From: a virus
Direction: 5' to 3' (one strand)
IMG/VR virus record: IMGVR_UViG_3300010354_000110
Coordinates: 1 to 56,541 of that record
Length of the DNA: 56,541 bases
Shown: positions 33,914-41,766 of the stretch, in pieces
Layout of the letters: the number at the start of each line of letters is the position of its first letter
Numbering within the stretch: position 1 is the stretch's first letter
Made by a program: the position numbers and the translations under genes
The notes under the pieces: model-generated
The model's database searches: none
Told to the model about the DNA's origin: nothing
The model's input: the letters and a program-made list of their open reading frames with translations, nothing else

Positions 33914-33988
33914 TTCCCTGTAGCTCAATCGGTTAGAGCAGCGAACTCATAATTCGTTGACAGAGGTTCGCGAATCCTCTCGGGGAAA
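33914..33988 (+). tRNA. tRNA with CAT anticodon (Met or Ile2), 9-nt T loop
   Basis: Acceptor TTCCCTG/CGGGGAA (one G-U), D arm GCTC-AATCGGTTA-GAGC, anticodon arm GCGAA-CTCATAA-TTCGT with anticodon CAT at 33948-33950, discriminator A, no encoded CCA. The T arm AGAGG/CCTCT has a loop of nine bases, TTCGCGAAT, where seven (TTCGAAT) are usual: an extra CG. CTCATAA occurs in elongator Met and Ile2 (lysidine) tRNAs; I cannot tell which. Confidence 0.88.
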
Positions 33989-34017
33989 TGCTGTCCGATG
34001 TTCGGATGGTTGCCAGC

Positions 34018-34087
34018 GGCTTGGTCCGGTAGGGTCTGGCGTGGCAAGGTTTGGTGAGGCTGGCTAAGGTCTGGCCGGGTAAGGGGT
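34018..34087 (+). repeat. GGYNN pentamer array 1
   Basis: About 14 units of five bases, each starting GG and nearly always with a pyrimidine third base; one unit is irregular (34062). Begins 30 nt after the tRNA and ends before the gene at 34110. The regular GG spacing could form two-tetrad G-quadruplexes or a repeated protein site. Confidence 0.85.
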
Positions 34088-34109
34088 CTAACGACCATTC
34101 ACAGGAGAG

Positions 34110-34766
34110 ATGACAATGCGAAAATTCGACTTCGTTCTCACAGGCTTCATGCCTCTGCTCATGCACGCCGATGATATCGATGGTGCAGATGAATTGGAGG
34201 CATGGCGGAAGAATCCAAGAAACAAGAACATCAGTAAGGCTGGTGATGATCGCTCACCAGCATGGACATGGCAGACCTACCTATACCACCACAAGGGGTG
34301 TGTGGTCATGCCCAGCGAAAACATCATGGCAGCCCTGCGAACAGCCGGTGCCCAGCTGATTCTCAAGAAGCAGAAGACCTTCAAGGAAGTGTCTCAAAGC
34401 GGTCTGCTGATTGAGGGTGAGTGCTGCAATTTCTACAACGCCGGAAAGGCTGTCAGCTACGACCAGATTCAAGCCTTCCGAGATGAGCCTTGGCAGACCC
34501 ACATCCAGAAGGTTGAGTCGATGGGCTTCACGTTGTTCAAGAAGCGTGCTCGGGTGGGGACATCAAAGCACATCCGGGTGCGGCCTAAGTTCGATTCGTG
34601 GTCAGTCACCGGTACGATCATGGTGTTGAAGGAAGAAATCACACAGCCAATTCTGGAGCAGTTGTTCCAGTTGGCCGGTCGTGCTGGTCTGTGCGATTGG
34701 CGACCTGGTTGTAAGACACCAGGACCATACGGACAATTTGAGGCATCGCTGACCGAAGTCAAATAG
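34110..34766 (+). CDS. Hypothetical protein flanked by GGYNN arrays
   Basis: About 218 aa (alternative ATG at 34116, better spaced from AGGAG). GFMPLLMHADD, the central VVMPSENIMAALRTAGAQL and the C-terminal LAGRAGLCDWRPGCKTPGPYGQF recall a phage family with a (T)PLLM N-terminus. The pattern slightly resembles Cas7/RAMP-type folds, but I cannot verify that. It is the only gene between two matching pentamer arrays, suggesting a linked function. Confidence 0.75.
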   Translation: MTMRKFDFVLTGFMPLLMHADDIDGADELEAWRKNPRNKNISKAGDDRSPAWTWQTYLYHHKGCVVMPSENIMAALRTAGAQLILKKQKTFKEVSQSGLLIEGECCNFYNAGKAVSYDQIQAFRDEPWQTHIQKVESMGFTLFKKRARVGTSKHIRVRPKFDSWSVTGTIMVLKEEITQPILEQLFQLAGRAGLCDWRPGCKTPGPYGQFEASLTEVK

Positions 34767-34772
34767 TGTTGC

Positions 34773-34837
34773 GGTAAGGTCAGGCTTGGCTTGGCACGGC
34801 GAGGCGCGGTGCGGCGAGGTTTGGTCCGGCAAGGGAG
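34773..34837 (+). repeat. GGYNN pentamer array 2
   Basis: Thirteen uninterrupted five-base units from GGTAA at 34773 to GGGAG at 34833; the third base is T or C in the first twelve. Shares GGTTTGGT and GGCAAGG stretches with array 1. Starts 6 nt after the gene stop and ends before the start of the next. Confidence 0.9.
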
Positions 34838-34866
34838 CGTAAGCTCATTTCACACAAGGAGACAGC

Positions 34867-35355
34867 ATGTTCAAACACGATCCAGAGATTGCTGCCAAGG
34901 TAGAAAGCCTCTACCAAATGGCAAGAGGAATGCAGAGAGGGGATACCCTCCTGTGGTCACAGATCGAATCACATCTCCAGATGACTCGCAATGAGCCACG
35001 GATGCGGTACATTGTTGCAAAGTGGCGGAAACGCCTGCTGACACAGGACAAGATTGAAACATGGAAAGAGCCTAATGTTGGAATCAGGCTCTTGCACGAT
35101 GGTGAGTGTATCAGTGTTGTTGCTGTCAAACGCAACAAGTTCGCTTCACGACATCATACCAAGATTCTTAAGGCAATGGGTGTTGCCCGCAATGAGCAAC
35201 TCAGCGACAATGAGCGGTTGATGAAGATTGCCATTACTGACCACAGCAGGGAGGCAAGGTCTTCTGCCCGTCGTGCTGCCAAGGCCGGGAATGTTTCTTC
35301 TGACCGTCAGAAACTGCTTGCTATCATCCAACAGGACCGGCCATGTTCACAGTAA
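34867..35355 (+). CDS. Hypothetical basic protein, 162 aa
   Basis: AAGGAGACAGC precedes ATG. N-terminal helices followed by a basic middle (KRNKFASRHHTKILKAMG) and a basic C-terminus, suggesting nucleic-acid binding. No family recognised. Lies downstream of array 2. Confidence 0.7.
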   Translation: MFKHDPEIAAKVESLYQMARGMQRGDTLLWSQIESHLQMTRNEPRMRYIVAKWRKRLLTQDKIETWKEPNVGIRLLHDGECISVVAVKRNKFASRHHTKILKAMGVARNEQLSDNERLMKIAITDHSREARSSARRAAKAGNVSSDRQKLLAIIQQDRPCSQ

Positions 35356-35480
35356 TCATCGATTTCGGCAGGTCTAAACAGGAAGTCACTGTTCAGACTT
35401 ACAAAGATGCTCTGGATAGGGCAAAGTTCGAGCGTGAACGATATCCAGAAGCAACTGTGTCCATTGAACCTGCGTTTTGA
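35343..35480 (+). CDS. Hypothetical protein, 45 aa
   Basis: Overlaps the previous stop by 13 nt. Small ferredoxin-like beta/alpha pattern (FTVIIDFG...VTVQTYKDALDRAKFERE). Too short for a family call. Confidence 0.6.
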   Translation: MFTVIIDFGRSKQEVTVQTYKDALDRAKFERERYPEATVSIEPAF

Positions 35481-35492
35481 GGAGAAACTCCC

Positions 35493-35666
35493 ATGAAGAT
35501 TCTTGCCCAGATTGACCATGCCGGTGAAATCTACTGGCTACTTGTCAGCGCTTTTGGCTGCCTGCAGGTCATTGAGTTTTCTGTGGACACCATCTATGTC
35601 AGGTCAATGGACTACATGGAAAAGTGCGAGCCAGAAGTGCTCTTTGATCTGACCAGCAAACTGTAG
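35493..35666 (+). CDS. Hypothetical protein, 57 aa
   Basis: GAGGAGAAACTCCC before ATG. Beta-rich (GEIYWLLVSAFGCLQVIEFS). The repeat R3 begins right at its stop. Confidence 0.65.
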   Translation: MKILAQIDHAGEIYWLLVSAFGCLQVIEFSVDTIYVRSMDYMEKCEPEVLFDLTSKL

Positions 35667-35796
35667 CTGTAACGCTCTAGGATCGCTTCTGTGACCTCCG
35701 GATTATCTGGACATACTTTGGGTCATGTTGACCCATTCCAGGGCTTCCTGAGCGATGCTAGGGGCCTTAAAACGCATTTTGGAAGGTGTTTTCTGG
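35664..35796 (+). repeat. Dispersed structured intergenic element, copy R3
   Basis: Core TAGGATCGCTTCTGTGACCTCC, nested stem TCTGGA/TCCAGG enclosing GGGTCA-TGT-TGACCC, then GGGCTTCCTG and CGCATTTTGGAAGGTGTTTTCTGG. Its 5' edge matches R4 (TGACCA...AGCTG...AACGC), although that part is coding in both cases. Confidence 0.7.
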
Positions 35797-35903
35797 TCAT
35801 TTCTAGGTGTCACTGTCTGACCACAGAGAAATCAATGCATTCTGCCGAATACTGCTGTCATGTTGGCGGTAGTATTCTGACCACACGACACAGAGAAAGG
35901 TGA

Positions 35904-36773
35904 ATGATGGCTCAAATTGGAGTCCCGCGAAAGTACGAGGACGGGCAGTGGCGTCATCCGTGGGTTCCGGCGGTGGGGGACACCAGGCCGGAGGGGATGG
36001 AGATGCTTTGCAAAGTGTCTGGTGGTGGATTCACATGGGAAGCCGTGCCCGTACTCGCACCTATCAGCAGGGAGCGTGTCTACCGCATCCCCGCCGACTA
36101 CATCCCGCCCGATGGCTGGAGGTGCCTGGAGTGGGACGAGGTTGTGCAGGATGGAGATCGATGGACTCACAACGCCGGAGGCCATGCAATCAAACGCGGT
36201 GAGCGTTTACATAACACCAGATTCGGAGCCAAGGCATCGGAGGCGATTAATGGTCTGAAGGGAGGAGGCTACATCATCCGGAAGGAAGTGCCATGCAAGA
36301 GCGATGCGAGCGATGTCCCAAGTGCGAAGGGAGTGGCGAGTACGTCAGTCAGTATGGAAGTAGACAAGGATGCAAACTGCGATGCAGATGCAAAGCCGGT
36401 CGCGTGGCAGTTCCGGAAAGAGCCGATTCCGGTGGAAACGGAACTGGTAGTTCTGAGAGTCGGTGCGGAGATTCAAGCAGGCGATGAATTCTGGAACGGA
36501 TCACGCTGGCGTCATGTTGACTCGCTCGATCATGGACAGTCAGTAGGCGTGAAGTGCCCAGTCTGCCGCCCGCGTCCGATTCCCCAGACGTGGACGATCG
36601 ACACGATTCCGGATGGGCGGTGCTTTGAGTGTTGTGGTTACACCGGCGTGTTTTGGAAAGACCTGTCTGGCTGTTTCTGGCGACTCGACGCGGCGCAGGT
36701 TTCAAAGGGCTGGCACCCGTCAAAGCAGATCACACCAGTAGACATCGTGGCCGAACTGGGAGAAGTGAAGTGA
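35904..36773 (+). CDS. Hypothetical protein with PDGRCF domain, 289 aa
   Basis: Modular: YRIPADYIPPDGWRCLEWDEVVQDGDRW near 65-95, then a low-complexity linker, a GAEIQAGDEFWNGSRWRHV strand block, and a C-terminal PDGRCF...GVFWK domain shared with the leftward gene at 21730. Two tandem ATG codons. Two GACCACA motifs (35819, 35879) precede it. Confidence 0.75.
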   Translation: MMAQIGVPRKYEDGQWRHPWVPAVGDTRPEGMEMLCKVSGGGFTWEAVPVLAPISRERVYRIPADYIPPDGWRCLEWDEVVQDGDRWTHNAGGHAIKRGERLHNTRFGAKASEAINGLKGGGYIIRKEVPCKSDASDVPSAKGVASTSVSMEVDKDANCDADAKPVAWQFRKEPIPVETELVVLRVGAEIQAGDEFWNGSRWRHVDSLDHGQSVGVKCPVCRPRPIPQTWTIDTIPDGRCFECCGYTGVFWKDLSGCFWRLDAAQVSKGWHPSKQITPVDIVAELGEVK

Positions 36774-36967
36774 ACAGCAAGGAACTGATTGCGGCTGCGA
36801 AAAGGGCTATGAACTATGACGACATTGATGATTCTGTGGTGGACTCTCTTGCCCGCTGCATCCTCGCCACAGTTGCGAAGATTCATAGAACCAATTTTTG
36901 TCATAGAACCGAATTTTGGATGACCTGCGAGCAGCGACGCCGCAAGATGATCCGGGAGAAAAGATGA
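36770..36967 (+). CDS. Hypothetical protein, 65 aa
   Basis: GTG start overlapping the previous stop (GTGA). Helical start then a basic end (TCEQRRRKMIREKR). No family. Confidence 0.6.
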   Translation: MNSKELIAAAKRAMNYDDIDDSVVDSLARCILATVAKIHRTNFCHRTEFWMTCEQRRRKMIREKR

Positions 36968-37170
36968 TGATCGAAAAAGGCGAGTGTATTGTTCTCGTTT
37001 GCATTGTTGGGTTAGCAGCTTTCAGTGCTGGACTGGGCGTTGCTATCTGGGGAAATCATCTAGAAGCTGTTGATGCGGGCGTTGCAGAGTGGCGAGTAAA
37101 TCCCAAGACGGGAAGTTGTGAGTTTGTCTGGCTGCCGTGCAAAGAGGGTGATACCGCTGACTTTCGCTAA
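36964..37170 (+). CDS. Membrane protein, 68 aa
   Basis: ATG overlaps the previous stop. Residues about 8-30 (CIVLVCIVGLAAFSAGLGVAIWG) are a transmembrane helix. The rest is a short soluble domain with two Cys. Last rightward gene before the convergent terminator. Confidence 0.7.
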   Translation: MMIEKGECIVLVCIVGLAAFSAGLGVAIWGNHLEAVDAGVAEWRVNPKTGSCEFVWLPCKEGDTADFR

Positions 37171-37193
37171 AAGGGAAAGACTGTAAACGCAAA

Positions 37194-37229
37194 AACACCC
37201 CACTTACCAATTACGGTAAGTGGGGTGTT
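37194..37229. terminator. Terminator at the second convergent junction
   Basis: AACACCCCACTTACC (37194-37208) pairs perfectly with GGTAAGTGGGGTGTT (37215-37229), loop AATTAC. On the minus strand it is followed by TTTGCG, giving a short U-run; on the plus strand the run is poor. It separates genes ending at 37170 and 37235. Confidence 0.88.
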
Positions 37230-37234
37230 CGCAT

Positions 37235-38080
37235 TTAATCCAGCAAGAACTGCGGTGGTCTATTGGAGTCTAGATCGTAGTACCTAACAGGCGGTTTATT
37301 GCCTGCGTTGTACCACTGCTTGATTGTCTCACCATCAACTAGACCACCTCTGCGACAGGCAGTAACGTACTCAGTAGGAACCTTCAACTCAGAAGCTGCA
37401 AAGTGGTCCTGCCTCTCTTTGCCCCTGACGACCACATAGTTGTGCTTATGCCAGTAGGTGTTTGAAGGGATGTAACCCTTACGAGTGTCTCTGGTTTTCA
37501 GCACATGGGCATTGGAAGGCCTCTCTCCTACGTCTTCCAAGAACTTACCGAAGGACTTCCTCCAGGGTGGATGTGTATCATCGAACTCAAGGATACCCTC
37601 CCAGACTCGGTACTCTTTAGGATGTGTGGTCCTGTTAGCCACAGCAGCAAAGAGCCTGAAGTCGTCTTCTAGGATTCGATAATCCTGTCTAGCCGGAACA
37701 TGAGTGAGGTCCAGCGGCTCCGCAGAAAAGACAGGCCAAGGATAGTACCTAGCCGCGTGGTCAGGGTGGTAATTGCAGTGCCGACAAGACCACGGTAGTT
37801 CTCGCATCCTGAAATGTTTGAACTTACCGAGTATGGTTGCCTTGTAGAAGTTAAAATTCACTCTAACATAGCGACCACACTTACACCGCATAAGCCATCC
37901 GATCGCTCTATTGGTGCGATTAACTATCACAGCAACAAAGGACATCATGCCGATCTGGAAGTCTTCTGGATGTGCCTGAGCATCGTTGCTGAGCGTCGTG
38001 CCTTCTGTATACGACCTGTTTGGCTCAGACCACTGACCATCTATCAGTTCAAGTAGACCACCATCTGCAATCGACGGCAT
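37235..38080 (-). CDS. Degenerate relative of the endonuclease family
   Basis: 281 aa. RCKCGRYVRVN...SCRHCNYHPDH keeps the zinc-ribbon layout. KEYRVWEGILEFDD, FGKFLEDVGERPSNAHVLKTRDTRKGYIPSNTYWHKHN follows the family order (ENF.DMGDRPS.HSLDRID.GY..ENCRW), but YGGRGI and the DRID acid are lost. The C-terminal helix-repeat is still seen. A domesticated or decayed endonuclease is likely. Confidence 0.6.
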   Translation of the reverse strand: MPSIADGGLLELIDGQWSEPNRSYTEGTTLSNDAQAHPEDFQIGMMSFVAVIVNRTNRAIGWLMRCKCGRYVRVNFNFYKATILGKFKHFRMRELPWSCRHCNYHPDHAARYYPWPVFSAEPLDLTHVPARQDYRILEDDFRLFAAVANRTTHPKEYRVWEGILEFDDTHPPWRKSFGKFLEDVGERPSNAHVLKTRDTRKGYIPSNTYWHKHNYVVVRGKERQDHFAASELKVPTEYVTACRRGGLVDGETIKQWYNAGNKPPVRYYDLDSNRPPQFLLD

Positions 38081-38511
38081 CAGGCATATTCCTCAACAAA
38101 GCAATCCAGCGTCAAGGTACACCGCTGATAGTTTTCTCCGATCTGACCGGTGTCCTGGGTCCTGATCTTTCTAACAGTCAGACGACCAATCTCAGTGTCA
38201 CCTGCAAGGTTCATCAGAGCCAAGGACAGCCTGTCAAAGACTGAGTAGATTTGAGAAGCCAGTGTTTGATGCTCATAGAGTTTATCCTGACCACGAGCAT
38301 ATGCCTGACCGATCAAGGTACAATCGAACGTAGGCGGATTAGAGCCGATATTCTGATTGAGGCTTGATAGCCATACCTGTGCCCATGCTGACTTATCATC
38401 ATCTTGAGGATCGAACTTGGATGGATCGCTCAGAACAGCATCATCAGGCATCTGATCGAGCAGATACTGAAGAACATTGTTCGATACGATCTCAGCAGTA
38501 ATGTCAGGCAT
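38080..38511 (-). CDS. Hypothetical protein, 143 aa
   Basis: Start chosen at MPDITAEIVSN (38511). Helix-rich N-terminus and a beta-rich end (TDTEIGRLTVRKIRTQDTG). The pattern could fit a small head-tail or tail-completion protein, but this is a guess from position and size. Confidence 0.65.
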   Translation of the reverse strand: MPDITAEIVSNNVLQYLLDQMPDDAVLSDPSKFDPQDDDKSAWAQVWLSSLNQNIGSNPPTFDCTLIGQAYARGQDKLYEHQTLASQIYSVFDRLSLALMNLAGDTEIGRLTVRKIRTQDTGQIGENYQRCTLTLDCFVEEYA

Positions 38512-39049
38512 TCTTAATCCCTTCCTCAAATCTAAGAGCAGCTACCAGTCCAGTCATTCCAAATTTCTTGGACATGGTAGGTATACTCTCGATATAGGCC
38601 AATCTTCCGTCCACAAGTTTGAACGCAGTCCTCACAGCACGCTGATCGTCAACAGCGGAACACCACTCAGCCCTGACTCTAGCACGGTCTGCTTCTGCTA
38701 CAGCATTTAGCCAACCTAGGCCAAAAGCATCCTGCTCTGATAACCCCGTCTCATGTACAAACTGTCGATTAACCCAGTTCACGTTCCCCACTGCGTCTGC
38801 CCGAAAGAAGGCATACGGAATAAGGTTAGACGACACTCGATTAACAGCGATGAGGTAATCCACAGCATCATAGATCGCCTCAACGCGATCTTTGAGACTG
38901 GAGCCCCCATTAGTTTCAAACTGGCTGGCTAAGGAGGAGAGGATCGTAAAGGCTCTCCATCCTCTCACACAGAGACTGAAAAACCAAGTTACAGCCGGAA
39001 TCAGTAAAGTAGTTAGAATTGTAACTGCAGTTGTCGTATCAAGGGACAT
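38504..39049 (-). CDS. Membrane protein with PAS domain
   Basis: Residues about 8-32 (AVTILTTLLIPAVTWFFSLC) are one transmembrane helix. Residues about 65-175 (PYAFFRADAVGNVNWVNRQFVHETGLSEQDAFGLGWLNAV) match the PAS sensor fold. PAS binds small ligands and is normally in signalling proteins; on a phage it may sense host state or couple to lysis or replication. No output domain is attached. Confidence 0.75.
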   Translation of the reverse strand: MSLDTTTAVTILTTLLIPAVTWFFSLCVRGWRAFTILSSLASQFETNGGSSLKDRVEAIYDAVDYLIAVNRVSSNLIPYAFFRADAVGNVNWVNRQFVHETGLSEQDAFGLGWLNAVAEADRARVRAEWCSAVDDQRAVRTAFKLVDGRLAYIESIPTMSKKFGMTGLVAALRFEEGIKNA

Positions 39050-39080
39050 TTGGTGTTATGGTCCAGTGGGGTGAATCGGA

Positions 39081-39236
39081 TTATTTAGGACGCTGAGCAA
39101 TGCGATCATCAGGTATTCGACACCTGCAATCACCATCACAACAACGACCACAGCGGGAGTACCGACACTCGTCAACGATGTCGGATGCCCCACATTCAGG
39201 GCAACGAGAGGGTTTAAGGCTACAGTCTGTTCTCAT
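39081..39236 (-). CDS. Cys-rich zinc-finger protein, 51 aa
   Basis: Ten Cys in 51 residues with CPECG and CGRCCDGDCRC pairs. ATG overlaps the endonuclease stop (ATGA). Likely zinc binding; function unknown. Confidence 0.65.
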   Translation of the reverse strand: MRTDCSLKPSRCPECGASDIVDECRYSRCGRCCDGDCRCRIPDDRIAQRPK

Positions 39237-40027
39237 GTGTTCCTCTTGGAGGGTTGTGTGAGGGCACGCTCGATTTCCCAGCCGCTATCGAGTCTACTTC
39301 GTAGTGTGTTATAAGAGATGCCAAGAGCCTCTGACCACTGTTTAATTGTCCGCACTTGACCATCAAACGCAACAAATCGACTGGTCCTCTTGTTGTTATT
39401 CTGCTCTTCGCTTGTTGCCCAACGACAGTTCTCTCTGCAATAGCTGCCGTTTACATCGATTCTATCTAGTGTATGGTCAGACGATGGCTTATCTCCCATG
39501 TCCTTGTAGAAGTTCTCGAAAGAGAGCCACTCTTCGCAGACAACAATACCACGACCACCATAGTTTTTATAGCGATCTCTATTACTATTGGTGCATCGTT
39601 GGATCATCGAGTTCCACACCCCGTATATCGGAGTCCCCGCTTTGCCGTGCTTTGTGCTGGAGCAACCGCATGACACAGTGCCACCGGTTTTTAGACTGGT
39701 CCCGCTGACAGAGACAACAGAGCCACAAGAACAGGAGCACCTCCAAAAAGCACGACCGTTTTTCCCTGAGTGTGAAAAACCGACAACAGACAGTCGACCG
39801 AAGCACCTACCAGTCAGGTCGTCGATAAACAACCTCTTACGGGGCGATGCTTTAAGACACCCACAAGACTTTGTACTGCCTCGTTTTAGACAGTTGCCTG
39901 CAACAACCACGGATTTACCACAGGAGCAGAGACACTCCCAACAAGAATGCCTATCCGGTCTTTTATGAGAAAAGCCGACAACAACTAGCCGAGTAAAGAC
40001 CTTGCCGGTCAGATCATAACGAGGCAT
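39233..40027 (-). CDS. HNH/AP2-like homing endonuclease family protein 5, double zinc-ribbon
   Basis: Start at 40027 (MPRYDLTGKVF). Two FGRL...SCGC modules (residues about 5-55, 65-115), YGGRGIVVCEEWLSFENFYKDMG, DRIDVNGSY, ENCRWAT and a C-terminal repeat ending SKRNT. Situated between a coiled-coil gene and a zinc-finger gene. No heptamer motif. Confidence 0.85.
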   Translation of the reverse strand: MPRYDLTGKVFTRLVVVGFSHKRPDRHSCWECLCSCGKSVVVAGNCLKRGSTKSCGCLKASPRKRLFIDDLTGRCFGRLSVVGFSHSGKNGRAFWRCSCSCGSVVSVSGTSLKTGGTVSCGCSSTKHGKAGTPIYGVWNSMIQRCTNSNRDRYKNYGGRGIVVCEEWLSFENFYKDMGDKPSSDHTLDRIDVNGSYCRENCRWATSEEQNNNKRTSRFVAFDGQVRTIKQWSEALGISYNTLRSRLDSGWEIERALTQPSKRNT

Positions 40028-40208
40028 TGTGTTCCCCGTATGTGAGTTTTTCGGTTTCATCCTTGTATCTCTGTGCGTCCATGTACAGGCCCGACCAGAC
40101 TTGCTGCCAGAGTTCCTCACGTAGACTACCTACGACAAGTCGAAGACGGGCAAGCTCATCTTCAAGACGATTCACATTGATTACAGACTCAACACTGCTG
40201 CTTGTCAT
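40014..40208 (-). CDS. Small coiled-coil protein, 64 aa
   Basis: AGGAGCAACT before ATG. VNRLEDELARLRLVVGSLREELW has leucine heptads. Overlaps the endonuclease start by 14 nt. Sits between proteases and may be structural or regulatory. Confidence 0.7.
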   Translation of the reverse strand: MTSSSVESVINVNRLEDELARLRLVVGSLREELWQQVWSGLYMDAQRYKDETEKLTYGEHNASL

Positions 40209-40228
40209 AGTTGCTCCTGAATTAAGAC

Positions 40229-40957
40229 CTACTTCTCGATCGAAGAATCTACAAACCGCTTAACAGCTAAGTGGCCTGTAAAGACACCAACACTCCCTTG
40301 ACTCACTGTAGGAAAGCCAACAACAATCCCTACTAGATCGCCCTGAGCATCTAGTACAGCCCCGCCAGACATCCCTGGTGCAACGCTTTCAGGGACGCGA
40401 TGGAAGGCGTCCAGGGACTCTGATCCCTCATCTGTCCAGAGCGAGGCTGCGGGCAGTGTGGTCAGTTTGTCGCAAGCCTTGTACCCAACTACACGCAGCA
40501 CATCATCCTTTTTAGGGGCAGTCTGTGATACACAAACCAATTGCAGGTCAGCCGAAGAAGAGAAAGTAAGCAGACTGATGTCTGAGTACTTACTTACATA
40601 CTTCAACCGACAGGGCTTCCACTTACCATCGGCCTGAATTTCAAGGTAATGATCGGCTGGATAGCTGTTCCACTGCTTTTCCGTCTTGGTGAGTTGTGTG
40701 GAACCTTGAGTGACCACATGGGCTGCACTAAGTGCTGTGTAGTCTGTGTTACCGTTCGGTGTGGCTTTGGCACCTACAAGCACGCAGGACCCGCAAGAGA
40801 TTTGCACTGGTGTGCATGGTATTCCTTTGGGGCAGCGTCCTTGCTGCATCACGCGAACCTTCAGTACAGGACCGACCTGTTCGGAGAACTCTTCGATCTT
40901 GTCCTGAGCAAAACACTGACCACATAAGGCCAGCAAGATTAGCAGATGCTTAATCAT
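40229..40957 (-). CDS. Trypsin-like serine protease with signal peptide
   Basis: Residues 1-18 (MIKHLLILLALCGQCFA) are a signal peptide. Catalytic triad H80 (LSAAHVV), D126 (YSDISLL), S197 (APGMSGGAV), with an oxyanion GxSGG. It would act in the periplasm or outside the cell. Directly coupled to a papain-like gene upstream (ATGA), an unusual two-protease cassette for a phage. Confidence 0.85.
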   Translation of the reverse strand: MIKHLLILLALCGQCFAQDKIEEFSEQVGPVLKVRVMQQGRCPKGIPCTPVQISCGSCVLVGAKATPNGNTDYTALSAAHVVTQGSTQLTKTEKQWNSYPADHYLEIQADGKWKPCRLKYVSKYSDISLLTFSSSADLQLVCVSQTAPKKDDVLRVVGYKACDKLTTLPAASLWTDEGSESLDAFHRVPESVAPGMSGGAVLDAQGDLVGIVVGFPTVSQGSVGVFTGHLAVKRFVDSSIEK

Positions 40958-41766
40958 TTCACCACCCTAATCCCCGGAATGACATAGAAAGCGTGATTGT
41001 TGAAGGTCTGAGCAAAGTGATCCCAGACCAACCATGTCCGTCCTTGATTACCCCAACTTATTCCCCAACTGTTCGTCATCTGAAAGACTTCCGTGCCTTT
41101 CGAGATACGCATGTCAGAAATCAGGACCGCATGATTACCAGGTCCGTTAGCTAAAGGCATGATGCCTGTGCCACGGAAGTTAATCACTCGGCTATCCGCA
41201 TGGATAGCGGCAATCCCCATCCAACCAGCAGCGATAGCAGACCGCCATGCCTGCTTAGTCTTGCACCGATATGCCTGCAGTCCCTTAGTTTTAGCAGCCT
41301 CTGCATCAGCAACCTTGGTATTGTACTGACTGCGGAAGATATAGTTGTAAGGCACTGTGGTCCGTGATGGAGCACCGTACTTACCAACAGCAACTAGACC
41401 GTCCTCAAGTTGAGAACCGTTATCTCGGTTGTCGTTTGTAAGTGAGTACACATATGCCCCGCTTAAAACTAAACCATCAGCAACCCCTGTAAGGCATCTT
41501 GTCGCAGTCAGTGCGTTTGCCGCAGCCCAGCCCCCGCAACTACTAAAGGAACCTTGATTATTCCCGTAGGCAGCAAACGGAAGGAGTTTGGTAATATCCC
41601 GACGATTCGGATTAGAGATAAGCATGTGTATCTCATTATCGTCATAGATCGGATACTCCGGGTTACCCTCAAGGGGTGGGAAAGCGGACACGAAGTTCGG
41701 TGGGAGTGTCAAAGACCCCGGTCGAATAATCTGACCAGTGTCTTCCATCCTGAATTCTTCAAACAC
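40954..41766 (-). CDS. Papain-like cysteine peptidase (C1A type)
   Basis: GTG start after AAGGAGG. Catalytic C77 in NNQGSFSSCGGWA (with Gln71), H212 in GPGNHAVLI and N232 in MTNSWGISWGNQG match papain-family spacing. There is no clear signal peptide. It may cleave host or virion proteins; a role in lysis or entry is conceivable. Unusual on a phage. The GTG start overlaps the HEN6 stop. Confidence 0.88.
   Translation of the reverse strand: MFEEFRMEDTGQIIRPGSLTLPPNFVSAFPPLEGNPEYPIYDDNEIHMLISNPNRRDITKLLPFAAYGNNQGSFSSCGGWAAANALTATRCLTGVADGLVLSGAYVYSLTNDNRDNGSQLEDGLVAVGKYGAPSRTTVPYNYIFRSQYNTKVADAEAAKTKGLQAYRCKTKQAWRSAIAAGWMGIAAIHADSRVINFRGTGIMPLANGPGNHAVLISDMRISKGTEVFQMTNSWGISWGNQGRTWLVWDHFAQTFNNHAFYVIPGIRVVK

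Noticed and set aside
34018-34837. GGYNN arrays read as a CRISPR array
   Set aside because: Units are only five bases without spacers or constant repeats of 20-40 nt; no cas genes nearby.
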